Part shown: positions 21,541-31,029 of the stretch, in pieces
How the letters are laid out: each line of letters begins with the position of its first letter
Numbering within the stretch: the stretch's first letter is position 1
Source: Cepaea nemoralis
Lineage: Eukaryota; Mollusca; Gastropoda; Stylommatophora; Helicidae
Assembly: GCA_014155875.1 (NCBI GenBank)
Contig: JACEFZ010018348.1
Coordinates: forward strand, 271,001-335,000
Direction of reading: 5' to 3'
DNA: 64,000 bases
Made by a program: the position numbers and the translations under genes
Notes under the pieces: model-generated
The model's input: only the letters and a program-made list of their open reading frames with translations
Databases searched by the model: none
Told to the model about the DNA's origin: nothing

Positions 21541-22260
21541 GATGGGGGGGGGGGGGAACTAAGTGAGACGATACTGAACAGTTTGACATCATAGTATGGA
21601 GGAACATCAGTATCAGTAATGAGTGGCAGTACACGAGATAGAAGGCTGTGGACATAATTGATTCCCCAGCGCTACACTGCATGAATTATAAGAAGACACA
21701 CTATTTACCCAAAACGCCTCATGGTGTATAAGAGGTTTCTTGATTTTTAATTTGTAATATAACAACGGAAAGAAGTAGAAATAAGGAGACATTTTAGATA
21801 AAAGAAACAAAGCTATAGCTGCACTGAGATTAGAATATGTCACCTCAAAATGACAACAGCACCTCGCTAAAATGAAAGATGCACTTCAACGCTCGACAAA
21901 GTGCTATAGGCTCTAAATCTGGTGTACTTATAGCTTTCAGTATTCTCATAGTCTATCGTATTTACTTATGTCTACTTATCTTCGTTGTTGTATGTAGCCG
22001 GGGCGCAGTGTTGGGGTGAGGGCCCAACATTGCTTAAATACCCCAATGGCTCGTGAATACATAACCTCTGCAGCAAAAGTCCAACTCCTGGCCTTCACGT
22101 GGCGGAACTGTTTTTACTAATAGGAGAAGGGGTGACGACGAGTTTCTGGCGCCGAAAAATAACCAGTATGCTCTAGATGTGTATGCACGTATATGCATGT
22201 GCAGACACGTGTGTGCGCGCGTACACATCTAAACTCGATTGAGACAACAGTCTGCTCTAG
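21541..22260. other. Unrecognised sequence upstream of a LINE
   Basis: No gene recognised. A G run lies at 21545-21556. A GTGTGTGCGCGCGTACAC-type low-complexity stretch lies near 22200-22228. Confidence 0.4.
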
Positions 22261-22504
22261 AAAAGGAAAGGTGTTGAAGACGGAGGCAACCAGCCAGAAG
22301 GTGCACCACAGAAATCAGGATGCCACGCAATTACGCAAAATGGAATATGTCGACTACTGCTAAATGTTATGGTGCTCGCCCTGCTTTGGACCCCCAGGCA
22401 GGTGCAGTGCCGGGCCCTATGTCTCGAAAGGGTCCAACCACAACTACTGGAGGTCCTTCTCAGATGTACTGTGGAGCCAAGGGGACATGAGAATAGAACG
22501 GCTG

Positions 22505-23635
22505 GCCATACTAAACAAAGACTTAAAATAATTCACTGGAATGCGGAGGGAGTCAGCAACAACAACAAAATAGAATTAGAAAACATCCTGGACCAAGAAA
22601 AAGTAAGCATATGTTGCTTGCAAGAAACTTTCCTCAACGAAAATATAGCCTTCAAAATCAGAGGCTACCAGTGTTACCGATCTGACCGAAAGGACAGGCG
22701 AAAAGGTGGGACACTGACCCTTGTAAAAAAATAACATCACATCTTCCCAAATCGAAGTCTACATGGAAGGGGCTGAGTATCAGACACTTAAACTTAAGGC
22801 AGGCAATAAAGACCTACATCTGATTATTTACAACTGTCCAAGTGACCGCCCACAGGCACTGGACACACTACCATTAACAGAAAAAATGATTGTGTGTGGC
22901 GATTTCAACAGCCACACGCAGAGTTGGGGCTATGATCACATGGACCAGAGAGGAGAGAGGCTGGAAGACTGGCAGGGTGAGAATAGATTCATCTTGATTA
23001 ACAAGCCGTCCGACCCACAAAATTTCTACTCGAGATCATGGCAGACTACAACTACACCTGACCTGGCTTTTCATTCACCAGACCTGGAGTGGAACATTAC
23101 ACGAATTGTTGGGAACAAACTTGGTGGCAGTGACCATCGGCCAGTCTTTCTAACTGTAGAAAATGAGCTTGTAAGTGAAAGCAACAGCCTCTCGAGGTGG
23201 AACTACACGAAAACAGACTGGGCAATGTACAAGAATCGCACCAGCATACTGGCTAGAAACCTGAACACCGTGAAAGACATAAATAAAGTAGTTGAAGAGT
23301 TTGGGAAATGCATACTACAGGCAGCGCGAGAAACAGTACCAAGAGGAGCCCGTAAACAATATAAACCATACTGGAGCAGTGAACTGGAACAGTTGCATAA
23401 TGATGTGGAAGTGTGTAGAAAGCAAGCAGAGGCCACACCCAGCCAAGCGCAACACAATAAATTCCAGCACGTAAAAGCCAAATTTCAAAGGGTCAAGCTA
23501 CAGGCTAGGCGGAAAAGCTGGCAAGAGAAAACGGAGTCTCTGAACTTTGAAAGAGACACGAGGAAATTGTGGAAGCTAATAAAACAACTTAACGATGAGG
23601 GCACAGGGAGAAACTCAAAAATTGAACTACATAAA
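22505..23635 (+). pseudogene. LINE endonuclease domain and linker
   Basis: Frame 1 encodes LKIIHWNAEGVSNNNK and VSICCLQETFLN, the first catalytic blocks of the EEP endonuclease. A stop at 22732 breaks it. A second frame from 22763 continues with VCGDFNSHTQSWGY, SRSWQTTTTPDLAF and GGSDHRPVFL, which hold the remaining catalytic Asp, Asn and His. The linker to RT contains RWNYTKTDW, ARETVPRG, KPYWSSELEQL and KLWKLIKQLNDEG. The reading frame is cut at 23635 by the ribozyme element and resumes at 25002. The enzyme nicks target DNA to prime reverse transcription. Confidence 0.85.
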
Positions 23636-23766
23636 CTCCCCCGATGTGTCTCCACCTTGCCGTGGTGGGGGAGCTTGCGTGTCCCATCGACCCCATGTGC
23701 TTGCCGATGGGTGAAAACTACATATCGGACGGCTCGTGGGATAGGGACCAGACTAAGAGAGACACA
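23636..23766 (+). ncRNA. HDV-like self-cleaving ribozyme (copy 1)
   Basis: The insertion's first bases fold into the hepatitis-delta-type double pseudoknot. P1 is CTCCCCC (23636-23642) with GGGGGAG (23667-23673). P2 is TGTGTCT (23645-23651) with AGACACA (23760-23766). P3 is ACC (23654-23656) with GGT (23664-23666) around a 7-nt loop. P4 is GTCCC (23681-23685) with GGGAC (23744-23748). J4/2 is CTAAG (23753-23757), the same joining sequence as in classic HDV ribozymes, with C23753 as the candidate catalytic base. Cleavage is predicted before 23636, exactly at the element's 5' end. Trypanosome L1Tc/Ingi elements use this type of ribozyme to release their 5' ends. Confidence 0.8.
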
Positions 23767-25001
23767 ACCTGCTGCCCTGCAGGTAAGACTGAGGATAGCA
23801 GTCAAAATCAGGCAAACGATCCCTAAATCTCAGTTGGGACATAACCTCTAAGGCTCCCATCCGAGGTGTATGGCTGAACGTCTCTAAGCCATAAACTCTC
23901 GGAAGTGAGAGCCTGGCCGACACAAACCTACATCAAAATTGTGATGATGTGCTGAGAACGCTACATGCTCGGCGCAGATTCGTTCGATTTCTCTTAGCTG
24001 GGGGATATGAGGTATCCCCGGATGAAAGGGGACTGGCCGTTACTCGCCCACAGACGCACGGAGGTAAGGTGCTGAGCCGGCAGCACATGTAGCCTACCTC
24101 GTGAGCGAGTACAAAAGGTGGAAAAACACCTCGGTCGCACGTCTCGCAGACGTCCGATAGTCTGTAACCACACTCATGGAGTGAGTGTAGTCAAAGGTGG
24201 AAAATTGTCTCGTTGACACGAAATGGAACGCCGGTCTTGCGAATCCATTACGTGGCAGCCCAAAGCGAAAGCTCGCTGTGTGGAAGCCGAAACAAGAGTC
24301 TCGAAACCCGAGGAAGGCTAACCTCATTAAAAAATGCCCGCTGAAGTCGGAAGTGTCGTCCTACGGGTGGCAAACTAAAAATTGACACTACGCAATTACG
24401 TCCGAGTGAAATGTCTCGTCCGAATGTCTCTCGTGCTAGGAACAGCTCTGACTACCTAGTTTCCGAATGCCGCTCTTGTTCGGAACAGCTCTGACTAGGT
24501 AGTTTTCCGAATGTCTGTCGTGCCTGGAATAGCTCTGACGGGCGCAACGACAAGCACATGTCCGAAAACTCGCTGAGTGGATACCGTCTGCAAACCTGTC
24601 TGGTTTGTGCGGGAATGGCCCGGGGCAAACGAAATGACCAATATATTGAAGTGAGGATCTAAAGCAGCCATGAGCAGGACGTGACGATTTCCCTCGGTGA
24701 GCCCAGATCCAGGGCGTTATGTGTCGGCCCTGCAACTATGGAAGCAACCTTGGATGGCGGAAAATGCTATGGACTGTCCCTGCCTTCCTTTGAGGGATGA
24801 CCGTTGTCTTCGACCGTTCTAACTTGGCCAGCATGGTTGTAGATGGCACCACAACAGTGAGAGTCTCCCAGGAATGCTACCTGGTCAAAAAAGCACGCTA
24901 AAGTCGATGTGTTGGCCTACGGGTTTTGACCCAAGGGCGCATAACAGACACACCGCAATCACATCTGAAAAAACACTCCGGATGAACGAAAAGAAGAAGA
25001 A
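23636..25001 (+). mobile_element. Non-autonomous ribozyme-headed retroelement, full length (1366 bp)
   Basis: It is flanked by perfect 12-bp target duplications GAACTACATAAA (23624-23635 and 25002-25013) inside the LINE linker. The 5' end is the HDV-like ribozyme and the 3' end is GGATGAACGAAAAGAAGAAGA, an A-rich tail. No convincing ORF exists. A module starting GAGGAAGGCTAACCTC...AATGCCCGCTGAAGTCGG at about 24310 recurs in altered form at about 24868-25001 and is homologous to the short SINEs at 30891, 58822, 62183 and 63898. Three roughly 50-bp repeats with GAACAGCTCTGACTA lie at 24425-24545. It is analogous in design to trypanosome NARTc/SIDER elements that parasitise Ingi-type LINEs. Confidence 0.85.
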
Positions 25002-25013
25002 GAACTACATAAA

Positions 25014-26898
25014 GATGAAAACATCTTAACAAGAAAGCAAGCAGCTGACCATTTTGCGGACTCATTCGCGCAAGATAACAATATCAAAATTAGTCCAGAG
25101 AAACAACAAGAGATTCTAGAGAAACGGCAACATACAGCACAGAAGGAAATAGTACATGAGGTTCTGGAGGCCCCCATTACAATCAGCGAACTGGAGCTAG
25201 CCATATCAAAACTGAAAATGAGAAAGTCACCAGGAGCTGATGGTATCTCCAATGAAATGATCAGGAACCTAGGAACAGAGGCCAAAGCAAAGCTGTTGCA
25301 GATCTTCAATAACAGTTGGACCTTAGGCAGTGTTCCACAAGCCTGGAGAGAAGCAATCATGGTATCCTTCCTAAAATCAGGGAAAGATAGTTCCATTGCC
25401 TCTAGCTACAGACCAATTAGCCTCACCAGCTGTCTCTGCACAACACTGGAGCGCATCATCAATCACAGACTGCAGTGGTGCATTGAAAGTAAGAGCATCC
25501 TTAGGCTGGCTTTAGGCAGTGCTACTCTACGGAAGATCAGACAACCCAACTCTCTCAAGAAATTGAGAATGCATTCCAAGAGAAGAAGCTGGTGCTTGCG
25601 GCATGGATAGATCTGAAGAAAGCCTTTTACAAAGTCTGGAAAGAAGGTCTGATGAAGAAACTGAGACACTGCAAAGTCAATGGAAGAATGTACAAATGGG
25701 TGAAAGCATACTTGCACAACAGAAGAGCCCGAGTACAGATATACGGACTCAAGAGCAAGAAAGTACAAGAGAGCACGGTGTTCCCCAGGGCGGAGTCTTG
25801 TCCCCCACACTTTTTCTAATCTTCATCAATGATCTCGTTGCTAATCTACTGCATGGAATTAAAGCGGCAATGTACGCCGATGACCTGGTTCTATGGAGCA
25901 CAAATGAACATGCATCAGTGGCCACCAGATTGCTACAAAGAGCTGTAGATACATTTGTTGCATGGGCAAACAGATGGTGTGTCAGCATAAACACTGACAA
26001 GTGCAGCACCACCCTATTTACCCTCTCTCCAAAACAAAAGGCAGGGATCATCCAGATACATGGAGCACCCCTAAGAGAAGATAAATAACCAACATACCTT
26101 GGAGTAACATTTGATGGCAGGCTGACATGGAGAAAGCACATTAACAAAGCAGTAGCAAAAGCCAGAAGGAAAATAGCCATCCTGAGAAAGCTAAGTGGAA
26201 CTACATGGGGAGCCAGTAGGAAAATACTTAGCAAAGTTTATCAACAGAGCATACGACCACACCTTGAATATGGGCCAACTGCGTGGTGTTCGGCATCAAA
26301 AACCACACTACAAGAGCTGGTCAAGGTGCAAAATCAAGCACTTAGAGTCACCACAGGAGGGATAAGATCAACCCCTATAGTGGAAATGGAGAAGATGGGG
26401 AGGACACAAGCACCGAGAGAGCGCAGAGATACGAAAACGCTAATACAAGCAGAAAAGTTCCTCAGCTTGCCAGGCTACCCTATGAAGAACAGATTTGAAA
26501 ACCTAGCTATGGGGCAGTTGAAAAGAAGTAGTTTTATCCACCAGTCCATACGACTCTGCAGAGAAACCACCGATCTGCCCACAGTTGGTATCCCCCTAAC
26601 AACTATTCCAGAGCGAACTCCATGGAAAGATGAATATAGACTATCATTACAAAACCAGACAAAAGTGAGAGGAATATTTGACAAGGAAGAACAGAACAGT
26701 ATGCAGCGCAGAACAGCCACTCTCAGCTTCCTTGATGAAGAATACCCACAGGACCTCTGGATCCGAGTCTACACAGATGGGTCAGCACAAAATGCTGTTC
26801 GAAATGGAGGAACGGGAGTGTACATAGAATACCCAAACAATACTAGGGACACAGCCAGAGTACCGACAGGAAAGTACTGCCATAACTACTTTGCCTAG
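25014..26898 (+). pseudogene. LINE reverse transcriptase and partial RNase H
   Basis: The RT begins with KMRKSPGADGISNEMIRNLG and SYRPISLTSCLCTTLERIIN. It shifts frame near 25560 and again near 25640-25760. It contains AAWIDLKKAFYKVW (first catalytic Asp), VPQGGVLSPTLF, AAMYADDLVLW (YADD active site) and PTYLGVTFDGRLTW after a TAA at 26086. The thumb includes LEYGPTAWCSASKTTL. A final block VYTDGSAQNAVRNGGTGVYI is the first strand pair of RNase H, ending in a stop at 26898 before the rest of that domain. At least two frameshifts and one stop make it inactive. The RNase H start places the element in the I/Ingi group. Confidence 0.85.
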
Positions 26899-27474
26899 AA
26901 ACTTCTACAAAAAGAACATTGTTATTTTCCATGTATCCAATGTCTCACAGACGGTTCTGTTATGTGATTTCTGATGAGGAGATATGCGTTAATTTATTAA
27001 CTGTTATTATTATTTGTAATTTAACTTGATAATGTGCACTTATTACACTAATTACGTATTTTAATATTTAGCATTGTTTAATTTCTACAGTAGGCCTATC
27101 AGTTGTTGTTGACTACATCCCCGACAGCTTTTTATCAGTGTTGCTTTAGGGTCTCCTCCGGGAGACCCGGGTTCGAATCCTCGGTAAGGTGTGGATTATT
27201 TTCTGTCCAGGGGCAAAGAGAAAATCCTTACTTGCACAGTTCGCGGAGACTGCACTGCCAGGCGCCCATAATTCCTCAGGCTGAAGTCCCCCCCCCCCCC
27301 CCTCCCCTCTTGCCTTACACTGCAAGGTACTATAGGAGTAAATGACAGTTGACCTTATTGTTCTGAACTGTCATCGTTACCTTTATTTAAACACATACTT
27401 GCACATTTATTATAATTGTTGTTCATTATTAATATTGTTATTTATTTTCATTTATTTACATTCTCTTGTTGGTT
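26899..27474 (+). other. AT-rich stretch with tRNA-like SINE and poly-C
   Basis: About 27135-27180 carries GGGAGACCCGGGTTCGAATCC, a B-box-like sequence, followed by a SINE-like body (TTTTCTGTCCAGGGGCAAAG) and a C run at 27289-27302. The rest is AT-rich and featureless. Confidence 0.4.
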
Positions 27475-28150
27475 ACTGGCAGAAAGTGAGCAAGAGTTGC
27501 AAGACCTAGTGGAAGAAGTAAACAGGCACAGTGCAGAATGTGGCTTAGATATTAACATCCAAAAAAACAAAAACTATGATAATTAGCAGTGAAAAGGAAA
27601 GGTCATCAATGAACATCACAGTAAACGGACAGATACTAGAACAAGTAACAAGTTTCTCTTATCTTGGACATATAATAACAGATGATGGCAGAAGTGAAAT
27701 GGAAATCAAAAAGAGCATAGGCATGGCCAAAAATGCTTTCAACGGCTTGAAATCAGTACTAACATCTAGAGAGATTAATAACGCATTAAAAATGAGAATT
27801 GCCAAGTGCTACGTATATTCAACGCTACTGTATGGCTCGGAAGCCTAGACATTGAACAAGCAACTAGAAAGTCGCATAGAAGCCCTGGAAATGTGGATAT
27901 AAAGACGAATAGGTCGTATTTCATGGAAACAAAAACAATCAAATGCAGAGGTCCTAGAAAAACTGGGAATGAAGAGAGAGTTGATGAAAGAAATAAAGAG
28001 GAGACAAGTGAAATATTTTGGTCACGTTAAAAGACATGATACTCTTATAAAAACCATACTAGAAGGCAAGGTTGAGGGCAAGCGAGCAAGAGGTAGACAA
28101 CGATACAAGTGGGAGGATAACATCAAGAATGTACAGTCAAGGCAAGAGAC
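27475..28150 (+). pseudogene. LINE RT C-terminal fragment
   Basis: ELQDLVEEVNRHSAECGLDI (after the catalytic Asp motif), then a frameshift, then VTSFSYLGHIITDDGRSEME, RIAKCYVYSTLLYGSEA and a stop. The frame then continues as IEALEMWI, a stop, RRIGRISWKQKQSNAEVLEKL and KRRQVKYFGHVKRHDTLIKT. The basic tail GKRARGRQRYKWEDNIK closes it. Truncated upstream of the YADD motif, with at least two stops and one frameshift. Confidence 0.8.
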
Positions 28151-28424
28151 AGACAGTGTTGGAGATCCATTGCAGCCAACCTTCATTGCGGAGACGGCAC
28201 CTAATTGATTGAGTGTTGGTAGGCTTATATTAAATTTACATTTATCTCTCCGTCATCCTCATTGTTTTTATTATTGGTGTTTTTATTTTTCTGAAGATGA
28301 CTCTCTTGGGACAAAAATATATGTCAATTTGCCTGTTTACTACTTTAGTACATCTTCTGGTTCCCGTTTTAGTAAGCAGAAACGGCGTCCTTTACCTTGG
28401 GAGGTGTAGCGTGAACTTGATTAC

Positions 28425-28601
28425 GTGACATTTCTGGCACGCATGCGCACGGACTGTTTACAACAGCTCACAACAGATCGTCTGCACGACTCTCTAGTTG
28501 TCTGACTAAACACGGCGCTCGACAGCTTTCTACAGTTTTTGGAATCCGCCAGGAATATTTGCAAACATGTTGCCGCTTGGAAGCTTTCATGCCGATCTCA
28601 T
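28425..28601 (+). promoter_or_regulatory. Probable promoter and 5' non-coding exon of the eEF2K gene
   Basis: The segment is GC-richer than its surroundings. It contains ATTACGTGACA (CRE/E-box-like) and CACGCATGCGCA, matching the NRF-1 binding consensus, typical of housekeeping vertebrate and invertebrate promoters. At 28602 a consensus splice donor GTAAGTTT follows CTCAT. The next good acceptor on the + strand leads to the coding exon at 30106. Two upstream ATGs lie near the exon end (28567 and 28589). The transcription start is not fixed; the exon assignment is an inference from the donor, promoter motifs and position. Confidence 0.5.
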
Positions 28602-29103
28602 GTAAGTTTACGAAACTGAAACAAAACAGTTATGGTTATTAGCTAAAGAAACCGAAACTGGCATGATCGAATGTTCTGAAACTGAAAGGGTTTTGTTTGG
28701 TTGGCAAGCGCTGCCCTGCAAGCATCCATATAATCAGTTTCAGTTACTTCCCTGTCCAGTTGTGTTTATTTAGTTGACAGTTCATAATATTATTAATAAT
28801 GCTATGGATGTGCTGCGGTAGTTTTCCCTTGCATTCCGCCTGTTTGTGTACAGCTTAATTCCGCTAGCCTTTGTCTAAAGAGATAAAAAGTTCAATGCAG
28901 GAGGAGTAGGGGGAGGTGGGGGGGGGGGGGGGGGGGGGGGGATAATTACTCACGATGATCATTACAACTGAAATATCAGTCTTTTAGAAGATGTGGAATA
29001 GATAAGCCTCTCGGCTCGCTAACTAATCTCTTCTAAGTGATTAGTCTCACTTTGTTGTAGTAGCTTAAATATACATGGTAGGTCACAGTGTGACTATTTT
29101 ATT

Positions 29104-29250
29104 CATTCTGGGAGTCTCCGTGGCGTAGTGAAGCCGTCTGCCTCATGCCCTGAAGGTTGTGAGTTTGATTCCAGGCTACCTCTTTTGTTTCCCAGATGCA
29201 TTTTTCTCTGAGACACATGGGGGTCGTCGCTAGAGCTACAGAGTTTGTGC
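29104..29250 (+). mobile_element. tRNA-like SINE
   Basis: GGCGTAGTGAAGCC and GTGAGTTTGATTCC resemble Pol III A and B boxes about 45 bases apart. Downstream GCTAGAGCTACAGAGTTTGTGC recurs in diverged form near 61390-61410, supporting a dispersed family. Confidence 0.5.
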
Positions 29251-29556
29251 GATGCTTTCGCCAGGCCATCATGCGGAAAGAGACCGAGCCTTATATGATA
29301 AAACCCGGTGCAATGAAGTCAGTCCTCTCAACTTTTAAGACTTTAAGACTTTTTATTCTGTTCATTCTTTGCTTTCCCCAAGGGTTAACACTCCTGTGAT
29401 CAAAATGCAGAAAAAGGACCTGTACAATTTTCATTGAACCCAGAAGCATATTCTTAATATTCTCTGTTGTGAGATAGAATCTAAAATTTGTGAAATTGTT
29501 GTTTTGGTGCATAATCTTCTAGCCATATACTTTCAATCTGCCTGTTCAGATACCTA

Positions 29557-29664
29557 GCCACTACACTAGCCACAACACAAGGCACAACAGTAGGCACAAC
29601 AGTAGCCACTACACAAGCCTCTACACAAGGCACAACTTTAGCCATTACACTAGCCACTACACTA
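29557..29664. repeat. 12-bp minisatellite, nine units
   Basis: Units such as GCCACTACACTA, GGCACAACAGTA and GCCTCTACACAA repeat nine times without gaps. The 12-bp period keeps a reading frame open on the minus strand (valine-rich), but no gene is implied. Confidence 0.9.
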
Positions 29665-30105
29665 CCACAGCTCCCAAAAGTGATTTTCGTCAACAGTAAT
29701 ATTTGAGATAAATATATTGGTAACTAAAAAGCATTAATATGTTCTTTTGTTTCATTTCAGGTATTTTTGTGTTCTTACATTATCCATTTAAAGCATCAGA
29801 CTGCTGCCAACCCTACCTTTACAGAGGCAGAGTTTTTACAGCCTATACAACACACAGCAGTCAGCTTGGCCAGGTGTAGTTTTAATAGCGTTAGGTTGGG
29901 AAAATGGAAAACACGTGATCTTCAGGTGTTTGTTAAAATGTAATTTATTGATCAGAAATTTATAGCACTGACAACATAATTAGTAACATTTAGACTTTGC
30001 CAGATCTATTTTTACATCAAAGGAGAAAGAACTGTTTTAAAAAATTGGAAGGCTTCCATAAAAGGTGCTACTCATATTTCGAGGAAGTGAATTGTATTTT
30101 TTAAG

Positions 30106-30333
30106 ATGAATGCAGTGGTAGACTTGGGCAGTGACGGAAGCTGTGATGGAAGCAGTGAGAGCGAAGATGACAACTTTATGCTGTTTCCAATTACAGACAT
30201 AGATATAGATGCCTCATGTGAATCTTTAGCTGATCAACGTAGTACAGCAGACACCGCTGCCAGCAAACGACAAGATGTTGATGAGGAGCCACTCAGACCT
30301 TTCATAACGTTAAGAGAACGAAGACTTCTCAAG
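30106..30333 (+). CDS. EEF2K: Eukaryotic elongation factor 2 kinase, N-terminal coding exon
   Basis: The exon starts with ATG right after acceptor TTTTTTAAG and ends CTCAAG before donor GTGGGT; 76 codons, phase 0. The product has an acidic serine-rich N-terminus (DLGSDGSCDGSSESEDDNF) followed by MLFPITDIDIDASC. This corresponds to the DSDDEEGYFICPITDD region at the start of animal eEF2K. eEF2K is the calcium/calmodulin-dependent alpha-kinase that phosphorylates elongation factor 2 and slows translation elongation. The match at this end is short, so the identity rests mainly on the following exon in the same phase. Confidence 0.7.
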
Positions 30334-30599
30334 GTGGGTCTCAGGCCATCTATTATTTTATGTCTGACATATATTTAGAAATAATTTATTATAATTTGTC
30401 AGGTTATTTTTCTAAGTTGGTGTGTTCTTCAGATTAGGCAGCATATTATTTTTGGCCACAAGAGCTGTTTTGATTGCCTAGTTAGTTGCAATTGTCAGCC
30501 ATAGTTTGTTTATTTTTATCAATGGATCCCCTCAAGCATTTGAGCTGTCTACAAAATAATGTTTGATGCAATGCAAATGCCATGTCCTAACCCTTGTTC

Positions 30600-30860
30600 A
30601 ACGAAATTGGTATGGCATCTCAGCATCATGTCTCAGAGTCTGAAATGCTCTGGTCTTATTAAACGGCACATTGGTTTAGAAAGAACAGTAGTGGAAGGCA
30701 TGGCTCCTGGAAGAAGAGAATTGAACAACACAGTGGGGGACACAGGACGTTATAGACATCCTGGGCATGAAAGTGCATGAGGCTGGGGAAGGATTGCGAA
30801 TCTGTTCAGCAAGCTGTGATGAAAGCAGCGTTCTGCCAAGGACTTGCTATAAGATTATGA
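30600..30860 (+). pseudogene. LINE 3' end fragment in eEF2K intron 2
   Basis: Frames together read SLKCSGLIKRHIGLERTVVEG, APGRRE, DVIDILGMKVHEAG and then a tail ending near SAKDLL. This is the C-terminal block of the 1650-2038-type LINE (FGHIKRH...LERT...PGRRGRGRP). Several frameshifts; no RT. Confidence 0.7.
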
Positions 30861-30890
30861 TGACTATTAGCGTATACATTTTCTGGTTCT

Positions 30891-31021
30891 TCTTCTTCTG
30901 CATTCATCCGGACTGTTTTTTTTTTTTGAGATGTAATTGCATCGTGCCTGTTTATTTGCGCCTTTAGGCTGACACATCCGACTTCTGCAGGCATTTGTTG
31001 ATCGGGTTAACCTTCCCAGGT
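30891..31021 (-). mobile_element. Short SINE sharing the ribozyme element's 3' end (copy 1)
   Basis: On the minus strand it starts CCTGGGAAGGTTAACCCG and ends with GCAGAAGAAGAAG. It is flanked by 13-bp duplications ATTTTCTGGTTCT (30878-30890 and 31022-31034). Its sequence aligns with 24868-25001 of the ribozyme-headed element. Confidence 0.8.
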
Positions 31022-31029
31022 ATTTTCTG

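Larger units (their letters stand above)
22340..26898 (+). mobile_element. I/Ingi-like LINE, split by a 1366-bp insertion
   Basis: A single-ORF-type non-LTR retrotransposon: endonuclease (22505-23635), interruption 23636-25001, then RT and the start of RNase H (25014-26898). The 5'UTR around 22370-22470 (ATGGTGCT, GTGCCGGGCCC, GGGTCCAACCACAACTACTGG) is homologous to 47030-47120 of the second copy. The 5' ribozyme that the second copy keeps at 46733 is not visible here, so this copy is 5'-truncated or rearranged. Frameshifts in RT and loss of the RNase H end make it inactive. Confidence 0.85.
28602..30105 (+). other. Predicted intron 1 of the eEF2K gene
   Basis: It contains a G run (28916-28941), a tRNA-like SINE at about 29104-29250 (A-box-like TGGCGTAGTGA, B-box-like GAGTTTGATTCC) and the 12-bp minisatellite at 29557-29664. 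No coding exon is recognised. It ends with TTGTATTTTTTAAG, an acceptable acceptor. Confidence 0.45.

Noticed and set aside
26964..26980. Hammerhead ribozyme core (CTGATGAG)
   Set aside because: Only one short motif; no GAAA partner or stems at suitable distance.
29481..29693. Valine/alanine/cysteine-rich minus-strand ORF
   Set aside because: It is produced by the 12-bp minisatellite period.
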